A stretch of 64,000 nt of DNA. Origin: Plasmodium malariae (lineage: Eukaryota > Apicomplexa > Aconoidasida > Haemosporida > Plasmodiidae). The position numbers and the translations under genes were made by a program. The notes beneath the pieces are model-generated. The model was not told where the DNA came from and made no database searches. It saw only the letters and a list, made by a program, of their open reading frames with translations. Each line of letters starts with the position of its first letter. Position 1 is the first letter of the stretch. Location of the stretch: positions 2,911,001 through 2,975,000 of the forward strand of contig NC_041787.1 in the NCBI RefSeq assembly GCF_900090045.1, given 5' to 3'. Positions 12,209-25,236 of this stretch are shown one piece after another.

Positions 12209-14555
12209 AATTAAAAAAATTATATAATGTTTCAATACCTAAAATGTTCATTTGAAATATTATAATTTATATTTGTTATAATAAAATTTCTCTGTATTCT
12301 TTATTGTGATCTAGTCCTAAATGATTGTTTTTATTCTTTGTTAAGAAAATGTATTATTTATTTTAAATTAGAAATAAATATATCTTCTTTATTTTTTAAT
12401 TTTGTGAGGTCCATATATTTTCTTAAAATGATATATATATTTATATAGTTAGAAAAATTTTATAGTTATTCTATAAAATAATTTTTTTTGGAAACGTATT
12501 TTAAAACATAATTATAGGAAAAACATTTTAAATATATTTTTATTCTATGTTTCATATTATTTATCTTAGGTTATTAATATATAATAAAAAATACACTCTT
12601 TAACTAACGATTATTTATAATTTCTTAGGAATTTATGAGTTCTGTGTCTTTACATATAATTGAACTATTAAATTGAATTTTATATATTTTACTTAATTAT
12701 AGCGTTAATACCATTTTGGAAACATAAATTAAATATATATTATATGGAAAATATGTAAAATAAGGAATTATTTATTTCAATTTGTATATTTTTAAAAGAT
12801 TAATATAATAAATTAATGTTAAGTATATATTAACAGATAATATATAAATATTCCTTTTTTCTTAGTTTTTTCAGAATAATAACATTTTAAATATTTGTTT
12901 ATATGTATAAAAAACCCCTTTGTCCTTGGGTGTAATAAAAAAGTAAATATTCTTCTACAATAATATAATAAATTGTTGATATTTCTTTATAAATATTTAT
13001 TATTTTTTTTTGTCTGTATGTACATTAAGAGTTATTACTATTTTAAATGTATATAAATATATATATAGCTTATATTAACAACTAATAATACATTTATCTT
13101 TACAGGGATATGTTTATAATAAAATAAGTAAAACTAAAAGACCAAGATCGTAATATATAATTTATAAATTAGTTATTTTTTTTTTTTTATTTATAAAATT
13201 ATTTCTACTAAGGCTTATTTGATAAGTTACATTATTATTTTGTACAACATATGTCTAAATAAGGGTAATTAATAAATGTACCATGAAACCGTTTTGTGAG
13301 TATTTTTATTTAATAAACTTTATTTTTCTTAAGCTTATGTAAGAAATGTTACTAAAATAATAATATATGCTTCACTTTAACGACTACAAATAATTAAAAA
13401 AGCACAGTTTCTCCAGTGTTATTACTCATGCATAATGCTTTTTTTTATCGTATATGAATAGACGACAGAAAATGAAACTAATATATATAGAAAATACTTC
13501 ATGGACAAATGAAAGTATGGATAATGAGAATTTTAATAAAAGAAATAATTTATTTTATTATTTAATTTTTTTTCTTTTTGCTTATATTAAGTATTTCTAT
13601 AATTTGATAAAATATTTTATTTCATGCAGAAAATAGGTTTATGTATAGATATATAGAATAATTTTCCTGTAATATAATCTTTTTTTTTATTTCTAATTAT
13701 GTATATTTAGAACAAATAATAATTAAAGAAAAGAAAAAAATTAATAAATATAAAAATATTATATTTATAGATTATTATGTAACCTAAATTTAAAAATTAT
13801 CATTTTCAAAAATTAAGGCAAAAAAAATAAAGAATTAGTTCCTATATTCTTTAAATATATATTTCTTTGTAGATTAGATAGTCCATTTATATCATATTTT
13901 TGAGTTGTATATGAAATATAAAAAAATTTTGTATACATCATGAGTAACTGAGAAATGGATTATAATTAATATAATATAACGTTTTTTCGTCATATTATAT
14001 GGCTCAATATTTATTAGGTACAATAAATAGTTGTAATAAATTATATTTTTTGTAACTTTTGAATTACTAATATAATAAAGTCTTCAAACTTATTAATAAT
14101 AGTTTTATTATATACAGAAATATATTATTTAAATATTCAACATATTTTCTATAATACGTAATCTGAAAATTTCTCTATAAAGTAAATTACATATTTTTTT
14201 CTTAGGTTATTCTGAGAAGGGCGAGTGAATATTATTTGATTTTGGAACTGCAATAAATAATTACATAATATATTTATAATATATATGAATAAAATCAAGT
14301 TATTATATAATAATGAAATTTCTATTTTATTTTTACATAACATTAGGATAGAAATTTTATAATATATCTCCAATGTTATTTTTCCTTATTAAAATAGTAA
14401 ACATTATTCTAATTATATGAATTTTATTAAGTATATATGAAGCAATATATAAAGTTTTTTTTAAATAAATATAGTAACCGATTTAATAAGAATTACGCAA
14501 TATTATTATTAGGTTTTACCTTAATGAATATATAAGAATATCAGCAATTTATATA
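11899..14555. other. intergenic: 3' flank and duplicated 5' flank
   Basis: No gene is called. The part from about 13600 to 14000 matches 19960-20290 upstream of the other fam-m-type gene: the GTTTATGTATAG / ATATATAGAATAATT block and the TTCTTTGTAGATTAGATAGT block both recur there. It is therefore the 5' cassette of the next pseudogene. The small ORF at 13454-13636 falls in this flank and is not supported as a gene. Confidence 0.55.
12170..12205. repeat. (TA)n microsatellite
   Basis: Uninterrupted run of about 18 TA units directly after an A8 tract, about 270 bases past the preceding stop codon. Such tracts are common in this DNA and may vary in length between isolates. Confidence 0.95.
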
Positions 14556-15376
14556 GTGGAATAAAATATTTGTGTTAATAACATTTAACATTTTTTTTTT
14601 TATTTTTTTAATATGGATATGTTATTTTTATAATAATGTGGTGTAATAATTACACATTAGTATGTCTAATATAATAATTGTTTTTGTGTAATATCTTTAT
14701 TAATAGTTTTTTTTTACTGTTTGACAATTTACTCTGTTAAATAAAAAATATGCATATTATATTTTTGGTCATTTTTGACAAAACTTTAGATGAGTATTGA
14801 AACTATTTTTTTATGATTAGGTAAAAGAAATTACTTATTGATAGCAAAAAATAGACCGAATAAAGATGCATATATTTTAGGGTTAAAAGAAGAACACCAC
14901 ATAATGGAGAGAGAGCCTATGGAAAAGACAAAGAATATAATAGAATTTCACTAAATAAGGTGTGGTATTATACAGAAGTTATGGATTTTATTAATAGAAT
15001 GTTTCATGGAAAATATTTCAATATTGAAAAAAAAGTGATCAAAAATATAAATCGTGAAAAATTTATTGAAAGAAACAAGTGAATTCTTGATTTAACTTTA
15101 AAAAAAATAAAATTTAGGAATTAAGAGTTTGGAATTTCTATATTTCTTCTTTATTTCTTTTTGAGATTAGGATACTCTATATTACAACATTGTAAACTGT
15201 TGAAAGGAATAGGGGAAGTGTTCATTAGTTTACAATCAGTATTTTATGAAACAGCACACGAAGTATTAATAGTGTCCGAAATGTGTATATTATTATATAG
15301 AGAAGTTATTGTTATGATATTTGTTATACGTACAGGAACATTTTATAAAATATTAAGAACTAGTGAAAAATATTAA
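14556..15376 (+). pseudogene. fam-m-type exported protein, decayed
   Basis: The first exon (14556-14640) has GTG for the start ATG and TAA for the CAA of the family opening MEQ; its end still reads WICYFYNNV, followed by a GTGTAA donor. The second exon begins near 14771 with FDKTLDEY, which corresponds to the FNKSLDE of relatives. The export motif is lost: RNYLLIAK stands where family members have RNYRLLAK. After a frameshift the family core YYTEVMDFINRMFHGKYFNIEKK begins at 14966; it runs in one frame to 15376 with TGA and TAA interruptions after ERNK and KIKFRN. The C-terminal part holds a membrane segment and ends with the typical FYKILRTSEKY. So several independent lesions are present and the locus is clearly dead. 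It follows the intact fam-l-type gene at 10940 on the same strand. Confidence 0.8.
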
Positions 15377-17645
15377 AATATTAAGCTGATAACTGGTTAA
15401 AAGAATAGTAAGGAATATGTACTTTTCTGTAAGAACATTATTATCATGATAAAATACTTGTAATATATTTACTGGTATACCATTAATGGTAACACCCTTA
15501 ATAGTTATAATGATATAAGTTTATTTTTGTATATCAGTTTTTTAATGATCAACAGAAAAATTTTCCTTTTTTTGTAAAATTAAATGTTCTAATATTATTC
15601 AGTGTGTATTTCAAAGCATTATTTAAGTTTATTGTATATGGGCTAATGTTTATACATTTGCATTTAAATATTTTTCTACGAAAAATATATAATTGTTCTT
15701 TAAAAAGGATGCAAAATATGGAAATTTATAGAAATGTAAGAAATTGCATTAGTAATATAAAGTTGTGTTTTATATTTTACTGCTTCCTTTAGAAAAAAAT
15801 TATTTTTTGTTCAGATTATTAGTTAATATGTGTTATTTATTAAAATTAAATGTAAATATTTCTTTAATTTTTGTATTATAGATAATTGAAGGTAGTTTGT
15901 TCTACAGATATATATATACATATATATATTTTGTTTTCTTTAAAACATGATAATTATAGTATAATGTTGCTTTATGAGAAATATCGAAGAAAACATCTAT
16001 ATTAAAAAAAATATTTTCATCAGCTTTGATTTTTTGCAGAGTATGTACGTTTTATTATAACTATATAACAAAATATTTTTTTTAATTATATATTATTAAT
16101 AATCGTTTTATAACTTGGGTGTTCTAAGTTTTTACAAATATATGAAATGTTATATGAATTTATATTCTTAGTTTTTGCTCAGTTGTATTGTTAATTCAAT
16201 TTTAAAATATTTCCTGTATATATATATAATATTGAAAATTTACAAACATATATATATTATATATTGTTATTAAATTCCATATATTATTAAATTAAGAAAT
16301 TATATGTAATGAGGTATTATTACATAACATATAAAGGTACTTCCTTATTTCTTTTACATAATTATAAATTTCAAAAAATGTTAAATATAACTAAACTTCA
16401 ACATTATAACAGTAATTAAAAGAAATATATATTTTCTACAATCTTTTTATCGTATGCCGATGTTTCATTATGTACTTGTTTTTTATTTTTATGAATATCT
16501 ATATAAAACTTAAGGATATAATATTATTTCAAAGATATATGAAAGCACGTAATGATTATATTGGTAATCACTAGTAATTCCATATCAATAACACTAATAT
16601 TTTAAATAATTTAAAAAAAAAATAAAATTATGTTTTATATGTATTTCTTAAATACAGGTTTAACTTTCAAGTTACAGTTAAGAAATATACAATATTTTTC
16701 AGTTTTTATTTCTCGTAGTAACTATATGGGGAAAATTATTAATCGTTTGTATTACTAAGGAGTTTCAATACATAGGAAGATAACTATATTTATTATTAGA
16801 ATTGAGTAATATACATATAATTTTACTTATAAAATACATTAAATAAATATGATAAAATTTATTGATAAATAAAATAATATATATTTTCAATAAGGTTAAT
16901 ACTAAATAAATGTATTATTGAACAAAGTTTATTCTGATAAGATATTTAATATAGGATTTACTTATTTTTATTATTATTTTTTTCTTTTTGTTAGTATATT
17001 AATACCTATAAATAAGTGTATTTAATTAAAATCATGATAATATATTGAGTCAATGAATTTTAAGATTTATTTTGTGCAAATATTAGCATGAATTATACTC
17101 AAAAATAGCAAATTTCAAATGTTATTATAAAAAAATTAAAAATAATTAATTTAATTACCATTAAAACACATATTGTTTAATATATTTGGTAGTATATTAT
17201 AAATTTCACTTTCGAATTATATAATGTATCCAAAAAATTGTGCATGCAATTACGAAGTAATTAATACACAAGATGTAAAAAATACAATACAAGAGCTTAT
17301 GCATAGTGCAATTTTCTTTATTTATTATCACTATTAATATATTATCATAATAATTAATATTATTTTTCAATTAAAACAAGACTATACAAAACATATTTTT
17401 AATAAATAAGAATTATTAGAAACGACAAATTTTTAAATTAGTTGTTATTATCTAAATATATGGAATAATATATTATCTATGTTCTATACATTATATAGTG
17501 TTTATATTATATATATTCTATATTCTACATAAACTTAATATTTATAAAAACTAAGAATTTTCATATATTGTTTTCCATTTATTTTTAAGAAAAATAAATG
17601 ATTATTTTTTAATTATTCTACTATATTAAATTATTAATAAATATA
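15377..17645. other. intergenic AT-rich stretch
   Basis: No gene supported. The 62-codon ORF at 15604-15792 lies in the 3' flank and has no family signature. The last 300-400 bases (from about 17440) resemble the DNA upstream of 10940, with ATTCTATATTCTA-type blocks. Confidence 0.5.
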
Positions 17646-17925
17646 TTTTGAATATTTTTGAAACTATTAATATAATTTATTTTAATGAAAATTTGTTTTT
17701 TAAAGGTAGAATTAAGATAAAATTTTTATAATATATATTTAAATTTATTTTTCTTTATGTCTGTTGTCAAAGACATTGTTTTTATATCTATTTTATTATG
17801 TTCTTATGAAGTATAAATAAAAACTTTTTTTTTTTAAACTAAAATAGCATCCCATATTATTAGATGAATATACGTTATTGCTAATTTTTTTTGTACTGAA
17901 TTATTACAATATTTATATTGAAATT

Positions 17926-18889
17926 ATGGAACAAAAGTTTATGTTATTTTTCCTTATTAAAATTACTATCTTTATATATTTAAGTGGGATATGTTATCTT
18001 AACATTCATATGGTTTGATAATATTATTTACGGATAATTTTATTACATATATTTGTCGTGTTTAATTTTTGTTATACTTATTTTAGCATGAGAATATTTA
18101 TTCATATGAATAATAAATATTTACATCTTTTTTTAGAGTATGTTTAGGAAATCCATGCATGAGAAACACAATAATAGAAATATGTTTTTTATGAGAACTT
18201 ATAGATTACTAACAAAATGCAAAAAGAATAAGGATTCAAATTTTGTGCGATTAAAAGAAGAGATACCGAATAATGAAGTGTACGAAAGAAAGGATATAAC
18301 TAATAACGAAAATGGGGTCAAAAGAATAATCAAACCACCGTATAAAGATTCATTAAACATTCATAATGGACATAAACAAGATAGGATGAATAAATATTAT
18401 ATATTTGAAACAAAAAAATATTCTTATCTTGAAAAAAAGATATTTAAAGATCTTGATTTTTTAAATTTTCTTAATAACAACAGGACAATCAGTGATAAAA
18501 CTTACAAAAAAATAATAATTAAAAAGTGTGGATTAAGATTTTCATTACCTTTATTATTGTTATTATTTTTAACATTATCTCTGATATTAGGTCTTTCTGG
18601 GATGAGTATTGTACCTATATCTAAGTTGTTATCAGTAGTGTCAGAGATCCATGGATCTAAAGGTTGGATTTCCGTTTTTGGCTCATGGTTAAAGAGTACC
18701 CCACCTTTTTCTGAGTTGTTCAAAGTTATGCAAGGCCAAAAAGTTTTAAACAAATTTGTAACGAATTTTTTTGGTTTTATGATACACGTCGTACCTTTTA
18801 TAATATTGGGATTTATTTTTATATTAGCAGTTGTTTATTACCATAGGAAAGTTAAAAAATATGAAAGAATTAAATTCAGGAAAAGATAA
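17926..18889 (+). CDS. fam-l-type exported membrane protein, intact, 2 exons
   Basis: Exons 17926-18012 and 18137-18889 (intron 124 bases), 279 residues. Exon 1 reads MEQKFMLFFLIKITIFIYLS and ends CYLNIHM. The donor is GTTTGA rather than the usual GTATGA, one base from its relatives but still a GT site. Exon 2 has RTYRLLTKCKK, an RxL motif with Lys at the last position, so it deviates from the strict RxLxE/Q/D export consensus as many members of these families do. The core YSYLEKKIFKDLDFLNFL, the TISDKTYKK block, membrane segment 1 (LPLLLLLFLTLSLILGLSG), a loop of about 60 residues, membrane segment 2 (VVPFIILGFIFILAVVYY) and the tail HRKVKKYERIKFRKR follow. The frame is open throughout. Function unknown; predicted exported. 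A telomere-like tract lies 350 bases after its stop. Confidence 0.88.
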
Positions 18890-19238
18890 AACTTATAGTA
18901 AGGGATATATTACTTTCTGTAGTGATATCTTTAATAAATGTAATTGCTTTAATATCTATAGGTATAAATAAATTCACCATACTCATAATTTTTTAATTTT
19001 TATAAATGCACCTACTTGCATAAATCCTTTTTTACATACAATAGTCTAAATGTAGGTTCTTGAATATTTTGAGAACTTTAATTTTATAATATATTTAAAC
19101 ATGTATTTTTATGAACTGTTTAAATTTAATTAAATATTATATTTTAATGTATATATATATTCCTATATAAAGTATATGTTTGAGCTCTATAATTACTTTA
19201 TAATAGAACAATTCATATAATTTATTGAAGTAGTGCAT

Positions 19239-19280
19239 GGTTCAGGTTTTAGGTTTTGGTGTTTAGGGTTTAGGGTTTTT
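19239..19280 (+). repeat. degenerate interstitial telomere-repeat tract
   Basis: About 42 bases made of GGTTCAG, GTTTTAG, GTTTTGG, TGTTTAGGG, TTTAGGG and GTTTTT: two perfect copies of the TTTAGGG form of the Plasmodium telomere repeat (TTYAGGG) with degenerate copies before them. This is the only such tract I found. The paralogous flank at 48990-49020 has only AAAGGTTTATG at this place, so the tract looks like an insertion or expansion specific to this copy. Confidence 0.75.
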
Positions 19281-20170
19281 GAAAATGAATATACACTCTC
19301 CACAATCATACAGTAATATACAGGAATATACCTATATATTTTTGATATTTTTTATTTTTGTAAATTTATTATGTGATATATTAATATCTTATAAAAGATG
19401 TATAAAAACATATATTCTTTATATTAAGAAAAAATAAATTGATCAATTTAATAATGATAAAGTTTTAGACAAAGCAAAACTGAAAAAAAGTATTATTTTT
19501 TTTTGGATAATTTATAAAAATACAGCATTGTTCCTAATAATGAATTATATTTTAATACGATGTATTTTAAAAGTTACTCCATTTTTCATACTTTGTTAAT
19601 TAAATGAGTGTAATAAATGAGGTTCTACATGCATTTATTTCTCTAGTAAATTTAATAAATACAATTCATTTATTAATTTATATATTTCATAGAATCTAGT
19701 TAAATTTATAATATAATATATATAAATTTTTAAGTTATAACATTTATATGAACTTAATAGATTATAATTAACTTAAAGTAATAACCCATGCATTTTTTAT
19801 TCTTCCTAAAAAATATTATTAAGACAAAACGAAAAAGATATTAGCATATATGTACAGTTCTTAATGTAGAAATTGAAAGTATAGCTAATAATAACTTTAA
19901 CGTAAAAATTCGTTATTATTATTATTATTTATTACCACAATTTTTTGAAAAATTTTATTTTATGTAAACATTATGTATATGAATAGATACATGGAATAAT
20001 TCTATATAAGCAGCATAGATTTTCAACATTATTAATATTTCTTTTAAATATGTATAATTAATTAAATGAAATATATTAAAAATTAAATAGATAGATACAA
20101 AGATTTTTCATTTAGAAATATTTATGTAAATTATTTTAAATTTAAAATTGTATTTTTAAAAAATTTTGGT

Positions 20171-20220
20171 GCAAAAATAAAAAATCAACCTTTATTTTTT
20201 AGTACAATATATATTTCTTC
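20171..20220 (+). promoter_or_regulatory. conserved upstream block GCAAAAATAA...TTTATTTT
   Basis: The block GCAAAAATAA, then ATCAAC, TTTATTTT and a TA-rich run with TTTCTT, stands 764 bases before the start at 20935. It recurs at 46211 (756 bases before the former start at 46967), less well at 13818 (738 bases before 14556) and 61627 (773 bases before 62400). Shared distance and order show that the duplicated cassettes include at least 750 bases of upstream DNA; a regulatory role is possible but unproven. Confidence 0.45.
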
Positions 20221-20934
20221 TTAGATTAGAAAGTGCCATATAAATTTTATTTGTTTAATTATATTATAGCCTATAAAAGATTGTATGTGTTCACGGAATA
20301 ACAAAATCATATATTGTAACTAGTGTATTAAAAAATATTGATTTCTTAGTTTATTGTCGATATTATTATATTGTTATAATAAATAATATTTTTTAGTAAT
20401 AATAACTTCCAAAATATAATGCACATAATATAGGTATAAATAATAGTATGATTCCTTTAAAAATAGTAATTATTGTCTTAATGTATGGAGGAATATATTA
20501 TATATATATATATTCTCTACATTATGCATAATATATATACTCAATATTTCCACATAATAAGAAAAAAGATATTTATTTTTTAGTTTATTACGAAAATGAT
20601 AATAGAATAATTAATTAGTGGAATACGTTTTATAAACAAAGTACTTATTTCAAATATTTACGAACATATTCATATTCTATTTTAATGATACTTATTTGTT
20701 TTTTTTAATTACGATTAAAACTAATTTTATATAATACATTTTTAAATTTATTTTTCTTTGGGGTCGTTGTATAGTATATTGTAATTACATATTTATCATT
20801 GTTTGCAAAATTATAAAATATTATAATAAACACAAATTAAATAAATAATTATAGTGTACTTTTTCGTAAAATAATATTATATCACTATTAGTTTTTTATG
20901 TTTTGAATAAATCAGTATATGAAAGATCTGTATA

Positions 20935-21819
20935 ATGGATAGAAAAATTCAGTTGTTCCCTTTTGCAAAAATTTTTACTTTTGTCCTTTTAACATGAACA
21001 TCCCATTTTAACAATGATACGGAATAGTAATATGATATAATCATATTTATTATTATTTATATGTGTACTGATTCGTTTGTATTAACATTTTTATTTAGTA
21101 TTATTAATTCAAATAAATAGTATATATGTGCATTATTCTTTTATAGTACAATTAGAAAATCCCAGTATGAGAACTATATTCTTGGTATAAAGTTAAAAAA
21201 AAGAAATTATCGATCACTAGAATAATATAAAAAAAATAAGTATTTAAATAATGTTTGTTTGAAAGAAGATATATCAAATAATATAAAGTGCGAAAAAAAT
21301 GATATATGTAATAATGAAACAAAGGCCAATGTATAAAACAGAAAATTAAATTGAAATTTACTGAATAAAGCGCAGTACTATACAGAATTCATAGACTATA
21401 ATAGTGGAATTTTTGACAAAAAGCACTTTAATATTAAAAATAATTTGATCAAAAAAAATATTATGATGATTTTCTTGATAAAAACAGGAAAATTAGTAAT
21501 ATAGCTTTAAAACCAATAAAAACTAGAAGTTATAGATTTGGAAATACTATATTTATTCTTTTTTTCTTATTGGGAATAGGATCACCCATACTATGAGCAA
21601 TATATTTGAGGGGAAATTCAATTTTTGGAAAATTTAGTTATTTTTGGAGTATTATAGAAAGAAATTTAGGGGTTCAATAAAACAATTAGGTGTAGAAATT
21701 TTTTTTCTAATATTTTTTTTTGTATGTATCTTAATACTAGGATCATCATTAAAATAACCATACCAAAAATATTAAGAAATAATGAAAAATATAAGAAAAT
21801 TAAGTTGTTCATTGAGTAA
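20935..21819 (+). pseudogene. fam-m-type exported protein, decayed
   Basis: Exon 1 starts at the ATG of MDRKIQLFPFAKIFTFVLLT, then TGA at 20995-20997 replaces the TGG of the usual LLTW; its end HFNNDT is followed by GAATAG, so the GT donor is also lost (GT to GA). Exon 2 follows TTTTATAG and carries KKRNYRSLE with a TAA two bases later, then a further TAA and a TGA before the well-preserved core LLNKAQYYTEFIDYNSGIFD. A frameshift precedes YDDFLDKNRKISNIALKPIK and RSYRFGNTIFILFFLLGIGS, the membrane segment, after which another stop falls. The end still reads PKILRNNEKYKKIKLFIE. Clearly dead, but every domain of the family can still be traced. It pairs with the intact gene at 17926. Confidence 0.82.
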
Positions 21820-24800
21820 ATGGAAAATAAGGAACATATATTTTTCTGTTAGGAATGTATCAATATGAAGTATTAAATGAAATACCTTTTATGGTATACT
21901 TAATAGTAATTATTATTTCTTCAGTAATTCTAATAATTATATTGTGGGTATTTTTTTATTTTCATATAAAATTGAAAAAATTATGTTTACTGTTATGTGA
22001 GTGTGAATTATGTGATGTTTTTCAATTTGTATTCTAGAGTATTAATTTAGTTTAAATATACTTGGAATAATCCACTTGGTTGTATGTATTAACAGCTTTA
22101 TATGAAAAATATATTTATGTGCTTTAAAATGAATATATGATGACATAATTAGTATAACTTTATTGAACTCTGAAAATGTAGGTATTCCCTAAAAATTGCT
22201 GCTCCCTATTATATAAATTGTTACATTCTAAATTTATTATTTGTTTAGCTTATTAAGAATATATATTATTACTTATAAACTAACAACTTGTATGAATTTT
22301 TTTGTATATAATAAAAGGAAGTAATATATATTGTTGCATTTATATGTATATATATTTTTCTTATATAGGAAAGAAAAATTTTATCGTATAAAATATATTT
22401 TATGAGAAATATGCTATAAAATAAATTAATCATAATATATATTTTAACACATATAAATTAGTAGAGACGCCAGTAATAATTCATGCGAAAAAATGAAACA
22501 TTTTTATAATAAAAATATTATAGAATTGTTAAATAATAAGAGGTTAATTACAGCCGTATTATTGAATGAATGAAATGTAAAATAAGGTATATATTTTATG
22601 TAGGGAAAAACAAACATTTAATAAAAACAAGAAGAATATTAGTACAAAAAAAGTAACTAAAGTTGAAATTACACAATTTTATTATTAACTAAATATATGA
22701 TTAAATATGCTTTTACTGTAAAGATAATTTTTATATATATAAATATTAAGTAAGGAAGTAATTTAAATGAAATCTATGTATATATATTTTAATAATAAAA
22801 TAATTTTTAATGTGTTTTACTGAACTCATTTTAGTGGTATCATGTCTAATATTTTAAACAGCATATTTAGAAACAAAACTTAATTTAAGAAAAAAATTAT
22901 TTAAGCGAAAATCATATTTTTATATATTTAATATATATATCATCATGTATAAAAATTACTAGAATTTGATTATTTAATATATATTTTAGGTATAATATAT
23001 TACAATGAGCTCATGAAAATTTTAAATGAAATCTTATCAAAAATAATTTATTAGTTAAAATAAAAACTTAAAATCCCTTATATGCTGCAATTTTTATGAA
23101 AAATTGAAAAAAAAAAAAAAACTATAATAGTTACACTAATGTATTATTTTACAAAAGTTCTATAATAAAAATATATTTGTTTAAATTCTTTACCTTTTTC
23201 TTATAAATTCCTTTTTACATAAATTATTTATATTACTTTTATATCTGATAAGTACACTTTTAATTTTATGGGCTATGTTACACAATATGGCAATTTTTTA
23301 AAAAATACTTCTTAACTTTGTAAACCATTTTGAATTGATAATACATAAAATAAATAAAATTATTAATTAATAGTTATACAATAAATACAGTACTATAAAC
23401 AAAAAAAATATAATATACAGATGGGAATGTATTATTACTCAAATAAACAACAATGTTAGTAATTAACAAAATATACAAAAATATAACTAGTAGACAAAAC
23501 AAAGCATACATAGATTTCCAGCATTTAGACAAAACTTCTCTAAAATTTGGATATTGATTAATTATAGTAAATGATGAATATATTTTATTTAATAACATGA
23601 TTATTAGATTGTATTTCATTAATATATAGTTTTGTTATTATTTCCTAAAAGGTTATTATATTTAAACATATCGAACATTAAAGTTAAAATAATACTTTTA
23701 ACTTGTATATGATATGTAATTAATTTTTGATCCATTTTAAAATTATATTATTTGTTTTTATATATGTATATATTAGGTATAGATTAATTTAATACTTAAT
23801 ACTCATATATATAGAGTGTGTCATATGAATGTATAACGCAGTATAGAGAAAGGTGACTTTATATAATAGTATTAAATTATGAGAAACTACAGACTTAGTA
23901 TTTTATTATTATCATATGAAAGTTATTATTCCTTTTTTTTATCTATTATGTGAATGTATGTAAAAACGAAATTAGAAGTTACTTATAAATTGCTGTAATG
24001 GATAAATTACTTCTGAAATAGTCTGCTTATATGAATACAAGTGAATAGTTCTGTAATTACATACTATAGGGATATTTCATTTTTTCTTTAGCATGTTATA
24101 TTTTTAGTAAATATTTTGAAATGTATAGTAAATTTGCAACTTATTAAAGTATATTAAATTTTAGAATAGTTTATTTTTAATAAAAAGAAAAATAATAAAC
24201 AAGAATATATATATATTTATCACCTAACTCTATTCTATTTAAATATTATATATTTGGAGGGAAAACAAAAAAAAACAGGAAATTAGACAATTAGATATAA
24301 CAGAAATAGAAATAAGATAAAAAAATTGCCAGAAGACTGGAATAATATAGAATATAAAAAATATAATAAGAGAGTTTATTTAAATAAGGATAATAAATTA
24401 TCATGAAATAATATTTATGCTTATGATGTAAAAGGAATTTTTTTCTATATTTATTTGCCGTAAGATCAAAATAAATCTTCTTAAAGGCTTAAAATTTAAA
24501 AAAGAACAGTATTTCTATAAGGTAAAAATTAATATGCAATTAATTTTTATATTTAATTAAAAAAACGTCAATGCATAATATGTTGTTATTCTCACAATAT
24601 TAATATCCTAATAAACATATAACTCTCATGTATATGAATTAATTAAATGAATTCATATGAAGTGGTTAATTATAAAACTTAATTATTCTACATATTTTAA
24701 AATAATTATATATATATATATATATATAAAGATATATATTTATATTTAAATGATAAAATGAACAAAAATGTAATAAATTGCGTACTTGATAAAACAAAAA

Positions 24801-25236
24801 TTCTGAGAAATCTTTGAGAAAATAACTAAAATACAAACATATGGTTTATTTTCGAAACTATAAAAATAAAAAAATTAATAAAAAAAAAAAAAAAGAACAA
24901 TTTAAAAGTTTACATTTTCTCATAAGGCATTTATAAAATTAATTAAATGAACAAATATAAACATATAAATGTTATATTTACATTAAGAAGAACAATAATA
25001 AGGTTAAAAGGATTCTTTTAGGTAAAAACTAAATATAATTTATATAATACATAAATATGAACAGTTTGTATGTGTAAACTCTAATAAATATTAAATTTCA
25101 TATGCACTGATATAAATGAATTCAAATTAAAGTTTTCAATGAATTTTGCTTTGATTTATTATTGGAATGGAGGGCTAGATCTTCAATTAAACTATTTGAG
25201 AAATGTTTAAAATCCTTATTAATAATTTTAAAGAAT
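21820..25236. other. intergenic AT-rich stretch with weak coding-like traces
   Basis: No gene is called with confidence. The ORF at 21855-22037 (plus) is a hydrophobic 60-codon frame in the 3' flank. Around 24320-24500 (plus) a frame reads KKLPEDWNNIEYKKYNKRV and continues past a TGA with NNIYAYDVKGIFFYIYLP; its polar, W- and P-containing composition is unlike chance frames here and may be the remains of an unidentified gene. A (TA)n run is at 24708-24728. Confidence 0.4.
23374..23619 (-). CDS. unidentified small ORF with one or two hydrophobic segments
   Basis: An 81-codon frame whose middle reads FREVLSKCWKSMYALFCLLV followed by a hydrophobic stretch. It is not recognised. Upstream on the same strand, at 23659-23736, a short frame beginning MDQKLITY and containing SIILTLMF vaguely recalls the first exons of exported genes, but it does not join this ORF through clear splice sites. 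It could be the membrane end of a decayed exported gene or a chance ORF. Confidence 0.2.
   Translation of the reverse strand: MKYNLIIMLLNKIYSSFTIINQYPNFREVLSKCWKSMYALFCLLVIFLYILLITNIVVYLSNNTFPSVYYIFFVYSTVFIV

Larger units (their letters stand above)
18890..20934. other. intergenic: duplicated 3' flank, telomere-like tract, 5' cassette of next gene
   Basis: From about 19281 to 19430 the sequence matches 49018-49165, downstream of the fam-l-type pseudogene at 47 kb (blocks TGAAAATGAATATA, CAATCATA, TATTAATATC). From about 19960 it matches 13600-14000 as the upstream cassette of the fam-m-type gene. No reading frame of interest. Confidence 0.6.

Noticed and set aside
21855..22037. Hydrophobic 60-codon ORF after the fam-m-type pseudogene
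   Set aside because: Lies in the 3' flank, has no export motif or splice structure, and looks like a chance frame.
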